A stretch of DNA of 64,000 nucleotides, taken from positions 9,000,001-9,064,000 of the forward strand of contig NC_059406.1 in the NCBI RefSeq assembly GCF_905220565.1. The letters are read 5' to 3'. Below are positions 1-10,160 of the stretch, in pieces. The first letter of the stretch is position 1. Every line of letters begins with the position of its first letter. The notes under the pieces are model-generated. The model was not told the DNA's origin, did not search any database, and saw only the letters and a program-made list of their open reading frames with translations. Source of the DNA: Melitaea cinxia. Its lineage: Eukaryota; Arthropoda; Insecta; Lepidoptera; Nymphalidae. A program made the translations under genes and the position numbers.

Positions 1-2
1 CA

Positions 3-440
3 AAAGTTTTCGAGCAATGCGTCCTGCCTGTGTTAACATACGGAGCCGAGACGTGGACACTGACCAAGGGACTGGTCCACAAGTTTAAAGTCGCACAACG
101 TGCAATGGAACGGGCTATGCTTGGGGTCTCTCTCAAAGACAGGATTAGAAATGAGACTATCCGCGAGAGAACGAAAGTAACCGACATAGCCCACAGAATT
201 AGCAAGTTGAAGTGGCAGTGGGCTGGTCATCTGTGTCGCAGGACCGATGGCCGTTGGAGTAGACGGGTCCTAGAGTGGAGACCGCGTCTTGGCAAACGCA
301 GTGTGGGACGTCCTCCGGCCCGTTGGACCGACGATCTACGTAAGATTGCCGGTGTAGGCTGGATGAGGATTGCGGAAGACCGGGATGTGTGGCGCGAACT
401 TGGGGAGGCCTATGTCCAGCAGTGGACTGCGATAGGCTGA
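3..440 (+). CDS. RTE-clade LINE reverse transcriptase, C-terminal end (partial)
   Basis: This frame is open from the left edge to a TGA near 440, so it is the tail of a longer reverse transcriptase whose start lies outside the window. It reads through the block LPVLTYGAETWTLTKGLVHK, then AMERAMLG, KWQWAGHLCR and VLEWRPRLGKRSVGRPPARW. These are the conserved C-terminal signatures of RTE-clade non-LTR retrotransposons, which encode an endonuclease plus reverse transcriptase for target-primed insertion. No stop or frameshift is seen in the visible part. The last codons overlap the DNA word GGAGGCCTATGTCCAGCAG, which returns at 8.5 and 63.0 kb in short derivatives. Position 30 is only an in-frame GTG, not a real start. 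The clade call rests on motif recognition. Confidence 0.85.
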   Translation, partial: KVFEQCVLPVLTYGAETWTLTKGLVHKFKVAQRAMERAMLGVSLKDRIRNETIRERTKVTDIAHRISKLKWQWAGHLCRRTDGRWSRRVLEWRPRLGKRSVGRPPARWTDDLRKIAGVGWMRIAEDRDVWRELGEAYVQQWTAIG

Positions 441-719
441 AGTGATAGGATGATCCTAATAAAAGGAATGATAATATCTAAAGCGAGAGAGAACAGAACT
501 ACATCACCGATATATTAGTACAAAGAAACTCGTCGAACTGATATGTCTAAAAGTTTCAGATCGTGTTGATCAATTTTAATCTTATACATTTTGCAAACAA
601 TAACTAATACTATATAAAACAGGTCGTTCCAACTCGTCTTAGCTCATCGCTGTATGTGTGCGTGTATTTGTAAACATGCAATTTTAATTTGTATGACAGC
701 AGAGAGTCAGACACCGCTC
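441..719. other. RTE 3' end and AT-rich sequence, no gene seen
   Basis: The first few dozen bases are probably the short RTE 3' untranslated end (GCTGAAGTGATAGGATGAT). The rest is AT-rich and shows no coding signal on either strand. Confidence 0.4.
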
Positions 720-934
720 GAGCAAGGCGTTTATTTATTATTTATTTTATTTATTTATTTAACAATTTTTTATACGTACAAGATTATACACAATATTTTG
801 TCATGGAGACTCACGTATAATGGGTGTGCTTATCCCTGTGAGAGATTTCTTCCAGCACACCCAAAAAGGAACGATTACAGACAGAAATTAAAGTAGGTAG
901 ACAGACGTACAAAAGAAAATATTAAATAATTGAT

Positions 935-1020
935 ATATATATATACACATATACGCGCGCACACACACACACACATATATATACACACACACACACACAC
1001 ATACAGACACATATGGACAT
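935..1020. repeat. TA/CA microsatellite in the LINE 3' UTR
   Basis: Alternating TA and CA dinucleotides lie between the end of the LINE coding frame and its tail. A GT/TA-rich run occupies the same relative place in the related copy at about 37.68-37.80 kb, so the tract appears to belong to the element rather than to the insertion site. Confidence 0.75.
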
Positions 1021-1143
1021 GCACACGCGCAAACATATACTCACACAGTCCATATACATATATACTCATACAAAAAATATATATAGCTGACACACAAAAT
1101 AATAATATTCAAATATAAATATATTACACCCACATAGTTAAAA

Positions 1144-3560
1144 TTATGATAAGGAAAGATAATGCTCTTTTAATTTTTTCTTAAATGTATATATAGACGT
1201 GCAAGTGCGAATTGATGACGGCAATGAATTCCACAGCCTAGCTGCGTGGACAGTATAGGAATTAGTATAGAAACTAGAAGAGTGTGAAGGAATGCGCAAC
1301 AGTAGTTGTACGTTGGATCGGCACGAGGAACCAGGAGGATGTAAAAATTCAAAACGCTCGCGAAGGTAATTAGGTGACAAGGGATTAAATAAAATGTTAT
1401 AAAGGAGACAAAGAATATGAGTATTCCTGCGAAGCCTGATGGGAAGCTATTTGAGCTCACATCGAAACTTAGAGACGTGGTCAAACTTACGAAGTCCGAA
1501 AATAAAACGAATGCATGAGTTCTGTAGTCTCTCTAGTTTATTGAGTTGTTCTTCAGTAGCATCTAGATAACAAGCATCAGCATAGTCAAGGAGAGGAAGT
1601 AAAAGTGATTGAACAAGAATAGTTTTAGTTTTAATGGGAAGAAAGTATTGGAGATTTTTTAGTGAATGAAATGAATAATGTACTTTTTTAGAGATTTCAC
1701 TGATATGTTTGGACCAAGACAAGTCGCGACTAAAATGAAGACCTAGATTTTTTGCCGTGTCGAGATAATTAAAAGGTACGCCATTATACGTCACAGTAGG
1801 AACATTATAAGTGGATAGGCAAGAGTGCATATAACGGCTACCAACAATCAGTGCCTGTGATTTTTCGGGGTTGACGACAAGACCAAAACACTCAGCCCAG
1901 TAGCTAATACGATTAAGGTCTTCATTAATATGAGCAATAGCAGCCGTTACATCCGCAACACTAAATTGTCGATAGAGTTGTAGATCATCAGCATAGAGGT
2001 GAAAATTGGAAGAGATTACCGTTGTAATTGTATTTATGAAAATAGAGAATAGTAAGGGAGACAAAACTCCACCTTGAGGAACACCCGTCCTAAGAGTGCA
2101 CCAATTTGAATAACATTCACTCAAGCAAACACATTGTGAACGATCCCGGAGATAAGAATCGAACCAGCTACACGCAGAGGAAGAAACATTTAAAGATCTT
2201 AAGATACTTAATAAAATGTCAAAATCCACAGAATTGAATGCATTGCTGAAATCCAGCAAAACAACAACCGTAAGATTCTGATTCTCCATAGCAAATCTGA
2301 TATCCTCCGAAACTTTCACAAGCGCAGTAACAGTGCTATGTCCCGATCGGAATCCAGACTGCCAAGGGTTCAGAAGACAGTTAGTTAGCAAGTATCGAGA
2401 CAACTGCTCATGCACAATATGCTCCAGCACTTTAGAGAGGAAAGGAAGTATGGAGATAGGACGAAAATGAGTTAGTAAAGTAGGTTTGTTAATTTTTGGT
2501 AAAGGGACAACGTGGGCTTTTTTCCACGCTGACGGATAAACACAACTAGAGATAGAGTAATTAAATAAATGAGTTAGTATGGGAAGAAATTCTGGAAGAA
2601 TGATACTTATCATTCTGGAACATATTCCATCTTGACCAGCAGCAGTAGAATTTATAGATAAAAGATGTTTTTTAACTTCGTGTTCGCTAATCGGTTGCAA
2701 AGCAAAAGAAGAACAATTTGGTAATAAAGATTTGGATAAGTCCGATATAGTTTTTGATTTTTTGTGGTCGTCCAAAGAAATAGGTGAAGTTGAAAAGTAA
2801 GAGTTTAAAGCGTTGATATCTACAGAATTGTCACAATAAGATGGAGATTTTCCAATACCAAAAGATTTAAGGAATTTCCAGACATGTTTACCGTCAGAAC
2901 TTTCAATAGTGCTGTGAATATAACGACGCTTCGCCTCGCGACACATTTGATTGCATAAGTTACGTAGGGACCTGTACCGATCCACGTTGAAATCAGATGC
3001 ATTTTTTCTTAAGCGTGACTTTGATTTATCACGCTTGGTCATACATTGCCTTATTGCCAGGGTAATCCATGGAGCTGGGTTATGTTTCAGTTTTACTCTT
3101 TTTAAAGGAGCATGTTGATTAAATAAATCAGTTATTGTAGAGTTCAACCAAGCAACCTTAGCGTCAATACTTACCTCATTATAAAATGGTGCACAATCAA
3201 TTTTGGAAATGTCTAATTTCAGTTTTTCAACATCGATATGACTGAAGCCTCGACGATATGAATACAAGATTTTACGATTAGAGCGGCGGATTTTAAATGA
3301 TAGAAAAATAAGATCATGGTAGGAAAAACAAGACGTTAATTGGCCATGAGCGGAAACAAGTTCAGGAGAAGAGACGATAATAAGATCAAGAAGAGAAGGA
3401 GTGGTATTTGGAAAGTGATGTGTAGCAGACAGTGGAAGGCAATGTAAGTTTATTGAAGAGAGAATAGAAAGAAGTTTACACGAACGAGCATAGTTTTGAG
3501 AGTTTATATAAGGTTTTGAAATAATAAAAATTTGTAAATACAAACTACGTATTATTTTTT
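1144..3560 (-). pseudogene. CR1-like endonuclease-reverse transcriptase with one nonsense codon
   Basis: The frame starts without an ATG inside an endonuclease C-terminus (SLLDLIIVSS, then SYHDLI). It continues with reverse transcriptase motifs RPISILPFLSKVLEHIVHEQ, the GFRSGHSTVTAL block, LLDFSNAFNSVD, GVPQGGVLSPLLFS and the catalytic LYADD near residue 517 (numbered from 3543). A TAG interrupts the frame at 1449-1447. The same frame then continues LPIRLRR and onward to a natural stop at 1144. In the second copy at 37.3 kb the interrupted position is tryptophan (KWLPIRLRR), so this is a TGG-to-TAG change with no other break seen. The element supplied the enzyme for its own insertion. This copy is dead through truncation and the stop, although it looks young. 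Confidence 0.85.
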
Positions 3561-3610
3561 ATTTAAACATCAAAATAAGCCATTGAAATACTCAACATAC
3601 ATTAAATAAT

Positions 3611-4046
3611 TGCGTTTGCCAGCAAACGAAAAAAAAACAGACTTCAATTACATCGACAAGTAATACAACGTAGGTAGACGAAAAAATAGTCAAGTAAATA
3701 CGCATTATCAAGGATTACTCTAAAAGTTGTAATCAGATCTCGATGAAATTTAAATGTGACCACATGATAAACATCGGCTTTCGATTAAATTAAAAATCAT
3801 CAAAATCGGTACACCCAGTAAAAAGTTGTGCGGTTTTTCGAGGGTTTCCCTCGATTTCTCTTGGATCTCATCAAGAAATCCTGGTTTCGCTATCATGGTA
3901 CCACACTTAAGATATCTCCTTTCCAACAAAAAAAGAATTATCAAAATCGGTTCATAAACGACAAGTTGTCCCCGAACATACATAAAAAAAATATATACGG
4001 TCGAATTGAGTAAACTCCTCCTTTTTTGAAATCGGTTAAAAAAGCG
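3611..4046. repeat. AACCGACTTC-type interspersed repeat
   Basis: Starts with a GTTTGCCAGCAAAC palindrome followed by CAGACTTCAATTACATCGAC and ends CTCCTCCTTTTTTGAAATCGGTT, giving degenerate inverted ends of the form AACCGACTTCAA. The interior (GATCACATGATAAACAT-like and ATTATCAAAATCGGTT words) recurs in at least nine other places in the window. No protein is encoded. It behaves like a high-copy MITE, although the superfamily is unknown to me. Confidence 0.75.
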
Positions 4047-4175
4047 CAGTATCCTGTAGTCGATACTTCTTAAGACACACACTCGCAAACACAAGCAGTA
4101 ACTATAGCTTTAAAATAAATCAACTTGGTAACTTCGTAACAGATAAATCACTCCATACAAAATCTTCAAAACTTA

Positions 4176-4419
4176 GGCCCGATCCACATTACAGTGCTTA
4201 TTTCAGTTCGTTCTCGGTCCGGTAAACAAGAAACAATAGACTGATCGGTGCTGGAGTGTGATTTGATCGGAACTTGACTGGTAGGTATAGTATAATATAC
4301 ATCATGCTGCACACATATGTACATGCTGATCTCAGTTCATTCTCGGTTCGATCTCGATTTGGTAAAATAAACAAAAAAAGAGAACGAACTGAGATCAGCA
4401 CTGTAGTGTGGTTCGCCCC
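4176..4419. mobile_element. PIF/Harbinger-like MITE with TTA target duplication
   Basis: A 244-bp element whose left end GGCCCGATCCACATTACAG and right end (complement GGGGCGAACCACACTACAG) form a terminal inverted repeat of about 40 bp with a few mismatches. It is flanked on both sides by TTA (4173-4175 and 4420-4422), the 3-bp duplication typical of PIF/Harbinger elements. The terminal word CTGATCTCAGTTC is also repeated internally near 4325, suggesting an old internal duplication. It has no coding capacity and so would depend on a transposase supplied elsewhere. Confidence 0.75.
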
Positions 4420-4422
4420 TTA

Positions 4423-7386
4423 CTGTTTTAATAGCCTTCTTTTCACATCGTAGAGAACTGCATGTGAAAATATATCTTAATAAACGACCATAAGGTTGTT
4501 ATTACTATACAGTAGTCTACGTTCGCACGGCTTTGCTGGAAACTAGGACTGCCTATTTTAAAATAAATATTAATAGACACGTATTTAAATAAATAAAATA
4601 ACTCGTATTAACTTTAACATTCCGTATTAAATTAAATGGAGTAATGAAACCTTTTCTCTATCTGTTGTACTACAAGTATATTATTTTCATGTTACTATAA
4701 AAATATTTTGACTAAATACGCTACATACACTTCTAATATCAGCTCTCGTATCCACACAATTAAAGCACAATGGTGATGAAATCCAAAGAGAAGCCTACAT
4801 ACGTGCAAGTTAAAACGATTGTTGACAGCTTACAAAATTATGGGATTCTGAAATCCCAGTGGTCTGAAGGCATTGCATCACGCGGACAGAGGAAAGTCTG
4901 CGTATGTGTATGTGGTCTATAAAATAACACTAGTAGCAATTCTCTTCGATCGAAGCTCAACAAACTTGCTTGATTGAGTGAGGGTCGGATTTCAAGTATC
5001 CAATGTCCCGAAGATTAAGGAGAATCTGTGACTTACTTGTATTCATATCTCATGAATATAGATTTTAATTTTAAGTTATTTAATAAACCCTTTTTTATTC
5101 TCACTCATTGGTATTATATGTATAGTTAACAGAAATCAATCTCAGTTCTAAATTCTGCATTAAAGACATGGCAAAATATTTAAATCGTATTATTTTAAAG
5201 TGTTTAGTATTTATAATTTATTATTAGTTATAGGCACCGAAATATTTTGGAATTATTATTTTTTTAAGAATGAACAATTTTTAATAGCAACTAATTGTGT
5301 TGCAACATTAGGTTAACTTTTAGTTGTGACTTATATCAGTATACAAATTATTACAATACTCGTATTAGTATTATTTATTCGAGTCAACAAATATAAGCTT
5401 ATCGACAATTATTATAATCGCATGTTTTGCAAAGCTCTTACCTAAGAAGTAAATCACAATTCAGTGAAACGGTACGAAATATAATGTTACAAAAATAAAT
5501 GTAAGGTACAAACAAACAACGCTCTCGTTGTTTATTTTTGTTGAAACCAAAATAATGGAAAAATCTTATAAATAACCCATACACTACACAATTAAAATAC
5601 ATTTTCGATTCGTTCTAAAACTGATATTTTTTTCCTTATCTAAATAATAGTTTTAAAATGAAAACGAGTAATTAGATTTATAATACTTCCTTTGTCTTTA
5701 TAATTTAAATGGAAACCGTAACAATTGCTTTTAATTTATTGTATAACTTCTAATTGGAGCAAGTTATTAGGAAATAAACTCTAGGAGCCAAGTTATCTCA
5801 GGCACGTGTCCGACTAAGGGGTCATGAGAAACTCAGTGGAAATGAATTTATTATCCCCTCCTAATTAATTTTCACAACATGATTAGTTTTATTAACTAAT
5901 TCACTTATAACAAGCCAGTGAACTTTTTCTACTTATTTAAATATTTAATGGAATTAAATCAGTAATCAGCGTGAGATACATAAAATTAATGTCTTTAAAA
6001 AATACCGTTTTTTACTGTATTGCTAGTTATTAATGTTAGAAACTCAAAGTATCAAAACGGCAAAAATTTAAATCGGTATGAAATAAATTTCTACACTAGT
6101 TAACAAACAAAGCTATGGGCGGGAATGTATCTCGAATATTACATATAACATTTATTTAATCATCATAATTACATTTCTTTACATGTTTGGGTATCTATTA
6201 CTTTTTAAGAAACGCCCGGGATACTAACATCCTCACTTATGAATACCATATCCAAAGCTATAACATTTACTAATAGAGAAAAGCACAATACTAAGTATAC
6301 TTGCATCAATCAAATTGTTTTAAAAATACTACTTTAAGGAAATTAAATGCACAAATATATGTTCGAAAAACAGTAAGTATATTGCAACTCTGGCACTACA
6401 ATGATGCACTGAAAACCATTGATAGTTTCCAAACTTTATTTGTTAAAACAAACTAAGAATGACGACTTCAAAATAAAACTTATCTCTTTAGGATAGACGA
6501 TTTTTAACTACTACAATTAAAAGGAATAAAGAAAAATAGAGGTAAAATTGTTGAGGCAAAAATTGAATCGTCAATAAAGTAAATGTTATTTAAAATTATA
6601 TCACAAAATTTTTCTTCAACAACTATTTCTGCAATAATTTGGAAAGCCTATCTTTTAATACTAAAAGCTTTTCTTAATACTAAATTCAAATGACACAATT
6701 ATGTTAGATTAAAATGACGCTTTTGAGTTTTTCTGATAACTACCCGCGACTTCATCATTTTTATGGCATACTATTTTGCTAAGTGACCCAATTTAACGTT
6801 CTACGGCAAACAATCTTCGTACAACCAAAATGACACTACACTGTTACTGTCCAAGGAATATCTACTACAACCAAAAAATCTAAAATATTACGAAGACTTG
6901 ATGAACTCATTACGAAGGCCTGTTTTTACTTCTTCTTTTTTTAAAGTTTAACGGAGGTTCTGTCCAAGCGTTTTTATAACTTTGTTTTTTGGTTCGTGTG
7001 TTACCTTAACCCATCAATAATCATATCGTAGATAAGCGAGTCATTTTAAAATAAGATTTATCTTGGTTAAACGAACACAGGATCTATACCTTTTAAATTT
7101 ATTTATTAATTTTGTTTAAGGAATTGTTTATTTTTTTAACGAAATTGTTGGTCCAAAAACAACATTATCGACGTTCGAAAACACCCTGTTTAACATATTT
7201 GATTAATGTTAATTTTGTTTGCAAAATAAATACAGGCTTCACACAGCATGTAATCCTATTATTATTATTTTTTTGACGAACGTTGTCGCGGCGTAGGAAC
7301 GGTTATAGAATTCGTTTAGCATTAAAGTAAGTCTGCTTGAAATTATTTTATTTAATATTATAAAAAGTTAATTATTTCTTATATTA
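4423..7386. other. AT-rich sequence, no gene or repeat recognised
   Basis: Almost 3 kb of AT-rich DNA without a long frame, splice-bounded exon-like segment, or repeat family seen elsewhere in the window. Probably intronic or intergenic. Confidence 0.5.
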
Positions 7387-7857
7387 TAATACCAGGGTGG
7401 CCGAGCTTAGGTCGTATTTTTTTTTTTTGTAAATCGTGTTTTTGGAAGTCATATTTCAATATCAATCACATACTGATAAAAATAAATAATATTTTCGATT
7501 TTACCGACATAATGAAAAAAATATATTAACTGGTCATTTAAATAAATAATCACGAGTGCATTTAGAAATTGCAATTAGATTGTCTGGGGACATGCGGGAT
7601 TGAACCGGAATCTTCTCGTATCGAGATCGGCCGATTTCGCACCTGAGCTATTACAACTTTGTGAGTAATGGCGTAATTTACCTTCAAATTCTAATAATAT
7701 TGTAGCAGTTTTTCATTGCCTGAAAACATGGAAAAAACGACATTTTCTAAAAATAAATCCTAGATAGATCAATGTATCGCCCCCGAAACCCTCTGCATAC
7801 TAAATTTCATGAAAATTCAGTATACAATAATTACTCGTTTAAAGGTATTAGTTAATA
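7387..7857 (-). mobile_element. Helitron-like non-autonomous element, copy 1
   Basis: Minus-strand homologue of the element at 13.75-14.20 kb. It shares the start (ATTAAACGAG-like, here as complement near 7835-7850), the ATTTCATGAAAATT and GCGATACATTGAT words, a tRNA-like block (GGGGACATGCGGGATTGAAC near 7590) and the 3' terminal stem-loop followed by CCTGGTATTAT. A terminal hairpin with no inverted repeats fits Helitron-like elements, which replicate by rolling circle. No Rep/helicase is encoded. Confidence 0.6.
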
Positions 7858-8009
7858 AAATGATTCAAGTAACTAGCGAATTTATTTGATAAGAATTAAT
7901 ATTGTGTCCGCCGAAATAGTTTCCTAATTACCACAATTTGTTACAACTTCATAATAGTAATAGTAATAACACTATACGTACGACGGTATATAAAGATAAC
8001 GGTAACCTG

Positions 8010-8066
<57 letters not shown>
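8010..8066. repeat. (TA)n microsatellite
   Basis: An uninterrupted TA dinucleotide run of about 57 bp. Confidence 0.95.
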
Positions 8067-8067
<1 letters not shown>

Positions 8068-8235
8068 CTACGTGGACTTTTCTGTTGACCTGTAAAAGAG
8101 GATCAATTCCGCTATGTATTGCTTTGTGACATCTGATAAGTATTATACAGCATTTTCTATGTAAAGTAGTTCACACGAATTTTTCCGCTACCTTCAACAA
8201 ATTTACACAAATATTACCAGCTTATACACATAAAT

Positions 8236-8563
8236 GCTGTGTGGCTACGGCACTAAAGAATTTAGCCACCCCCTCTCTTCCCGTGGTTGTCGTAAGAGGC
8301 GACTAAGGGATAACAAGGTTCCACAACCACCTTGGAACTTAAGAAGCCGACCGATGGCGGGATAACCATCCAACTGCTGGCTTTGAAATACACAGGCCGA
8401 AGACGGGCAGCAGCGTCTTCGGTGCGACAAAGCCAGTACTGCGGTCACCAACCCGCCTGCCCAGCGTGGTGACTATGGGCAAAACACTTGAGTTCACGTT
8501 ATTTTTGGCGTCAACTTGTGGAGGCCTATGTCCAGCAGTGGACTGTATAGGCTGTAATGGTTG
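8236..8563 (+). mobile_element. RTE-derived non-autonomous element, full length with 12-bp target duplication
   Basis: A 328-bp unit bounded by perfect 12-bp direct repeats (ATACACATAAAT at 8224-8235 and 8564-8575). The first 270 bp look like an RTE leader (CTTCCCGTGGTTGTCGTAAG, then AGACGGGCAGCAGCG and CGCCTGCCCAGCGTGGTGAC). It then joins directly to the RTE 3' end (GGAGGCCTATGTCCAGCAGT), the same end seen after the reverse transcriptase at the left edge. The whole protein-coding body is missing. Because a target duplication brackets the entire fusion, it moved as one piece. A second copy with the same join lies at 62.83 kb. Confidence 0.85.
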
Positions 8564-8863
8564 ATACACATAAATATTTTAATAATCATTCCGTCCGTCC
8601 GTCAGAGAATGACAGATGGACGTGGCAGATGGTTTTGTTACATAGAACTTTAGTATACCTAATAATTCTATTTTATAAAATAACCTATTAAAAGAACTGA
8701 TTTCAAACATTATTATTTAACATTACACCTACTTACAATAAGAACGTTACCAAGATTATCCTCTTAGGAAATAAATGATGTTGAACGCTAGTTTCCTCAA
8801 GCATTTCCCAAAAGTACACATACGCTACGCGTAACGTACGTGACGCGATTATATAAATGACAT

Positions 8864-9157
8864 TCAATTGACAGCACTATAGATTTGACGGGCGTCGTAA
8901 ATAATCACTTTATTACTGTCAGTCAAGGGAGAGACGAAAGCAAAATTCGCTTTATCCGGTCGTTGAAGTGGTGATAAATTCTGGCGTTTTACTATTCTTG
9001 TCGTCGTGAATAATTTCGGCTTTACCGAGTTTAAGTCTGAACAAACGTTCTCGGTGTTGCAAACTGTAAAATGCACCCGTATCTGAGGAGCGCAGTGTCG
9101 TTTGTCGAAAACTTTGCACAGCCGTCTCACACAATCATCTTGAATGAGAGTTTCCAT
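8864..9157 (-). CDS. unrecognised 97-codon ORF, doubtful
   Basis: An ATG-initiated frame of 97 codons in a stretch less AT-rich than its surroundings. I recognise no family. An overlapping frame (9134-8952) reads SDTGAFYSLQHRERLFRL and looks at least as protein-like, so if this is a decayed gene the original frame is uncertain. No poly(A) signal, splice site or repeat relationship was found to support either reading. Confidence 0.15.
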   Translation of the reverse strand: METLIQDDCVRRLCKVFDKRHCAPQIRVHFTVCNTENVCSDLNSVKPKLFTTTRIVKRQNLSPLQRPDKANFAFVSPLTDSNKVIIYDARQIYSAVN

Positions 9158-9471
9158 TTATACCTCTTTTTTATAATGTAGTACTGATTACACAAACGAT
9201 TTTCATTCTCGTTTCAAACATTTCAAAAGAGACTGATCGTGAATTGTGTTTTTTTGTCTACACGGTGACTAGATTGATTGCATTGTACTTTTATAAATAA
9301 CGAGAAATAGCGTCTGCGACGTTTTATTTCTGCATTCAGGATCACTAAATAAATTCAAGTTAGTAACATCACAGCAATAAATCTTAAGTCTCATTAACTC
9401 TAGTTGAGAGACTAAAGCATTTTTGAAATACGTGGATATAACGTTATCGTTCGTTCTGTAAACTAACTTAA

Positions 9472-10160
9472 CTAGCTGGACCCCGCGGTTTCACTCGTGT
9501 AGATTTGAAGAAAAAAATAGCCTTCCTTTTTTTACCTGCAGGCAGACCAAGGAAGCTCTTCCGAGGATCAACCCAGGATTGTACCGCAAACTTCGCGGTT
9601 ATGGGAGAGCTCAGCTCCGACTAGTAGTCGGAGCTGAGCTGCTGAGCTGACCAGTAGGTCGAGGCTCTTACCGAACATGCCTTGCTTAACAAACACTTAC
9701 ACAATTTAGGTGTTACAGACAGCTCCCTATACAGGGCGTGCATGGAGGCAGAAGAAACTGCCTCACACATCCTGCTAGAATACGGTAGTGTGGCGAACTA
9801 CAGAGGTCGCTCCAGGAAGTCGTCGGGAACGTGAAGGGTCTGCTAAGCTTCCTTAAGGAGCTAGGCTGGCATGAATAGTCTCCACAGTCAGTCACGCAAA
9901 ATAGGCGCACAAAGACGTCGAGTTGCGGAAAATGGTCCGTGTTAACATACATACAACATAGTCTTCCTTTTTCTTAAAGTATACATAAGCCTTCCTTTTT
10001 AAATAGTTTAAATTTTTAATTTCAGATATCGGTAGAGCAAACAATTATTTATAAAATTATATATAATATATGTGGAATTATTCTGAGATTTTTTCTAAAA
10101 AGGGAGGCAAACATCTTAACTTTAGCGTATTAATATTTATGATACCAAGAACCTATTGTC
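9472..10160 (-). mobile_element. Helitron-like 3' end and body, interrupted
   Basis: Begins ACTAGCTGGACCCCGCGGTT, which on the minus strand is a CTAG-ended terminus preceded by a degenerate GC-rich hairpin, as at 59.8 kb. After a LINE insertion (9538-9957) the body resumes and includes the segment CTAAAAAGGGAGGCAAACAT (about 10.1 kb). That segment is found inverted at about 19.06 kb. The right limit is uncertain. Confidence 0.45.
9538..9957 (+). pseudogene. non-LTR retrotransposon C-terminal fragment, decayed
   Basis: In one frame GVTDSSLYRACMEAEETASH is followed by ILLEYG and VANYR. After a small frameshift the sequence reads QEVVGNVKGLLSFLKELGWH and stops. This is the cysteine/histidine-rich C-terminus found downstream of RNase H in I/R1/Jockey-type LINEs. 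Two expected cysteines appear as tyrosine. The fragment is bracketed by ATAGCCTTCCTTTTT (from 9517) and ATAGTCTTCCTTTTT (from 9958), a likely 15-bp target duplication with one mismatch. A palindromic CTCCGACTAGTAGTCGGAG lies just upstream of the coding relic. Confidence 0.6.

Larger units (their letters stand above)
720..3565 (-). mobile_element. CR1/Jockey-group LINE, 5'-truncated, with 3' UTR and TAAA-type tail
   Basis: Read on the minus strand, the element enters within the endonuclease, continues through a full reverse transcriptase, and ends in a 3' UTR. The UTR contains a GTGCTGGAAGAAATCTCTC...GGGATAAGCACAC stem-like segment (about 830-865) and finishes in a TAAA-rich tail near 725-760. 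The same UTR architecture (GGAAGAGATCTCTT...AGATAAGTCC) occurs in the related copy at 37.0-38.0 kb and in the isolated tail at 40.0 kb, which is why the boundary is put here. The 5' end is cut inside the endonuclease, the usual outcome of incomplete target-primed reverse transcription. I did not find a target duplication. Confidence 0.8.
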
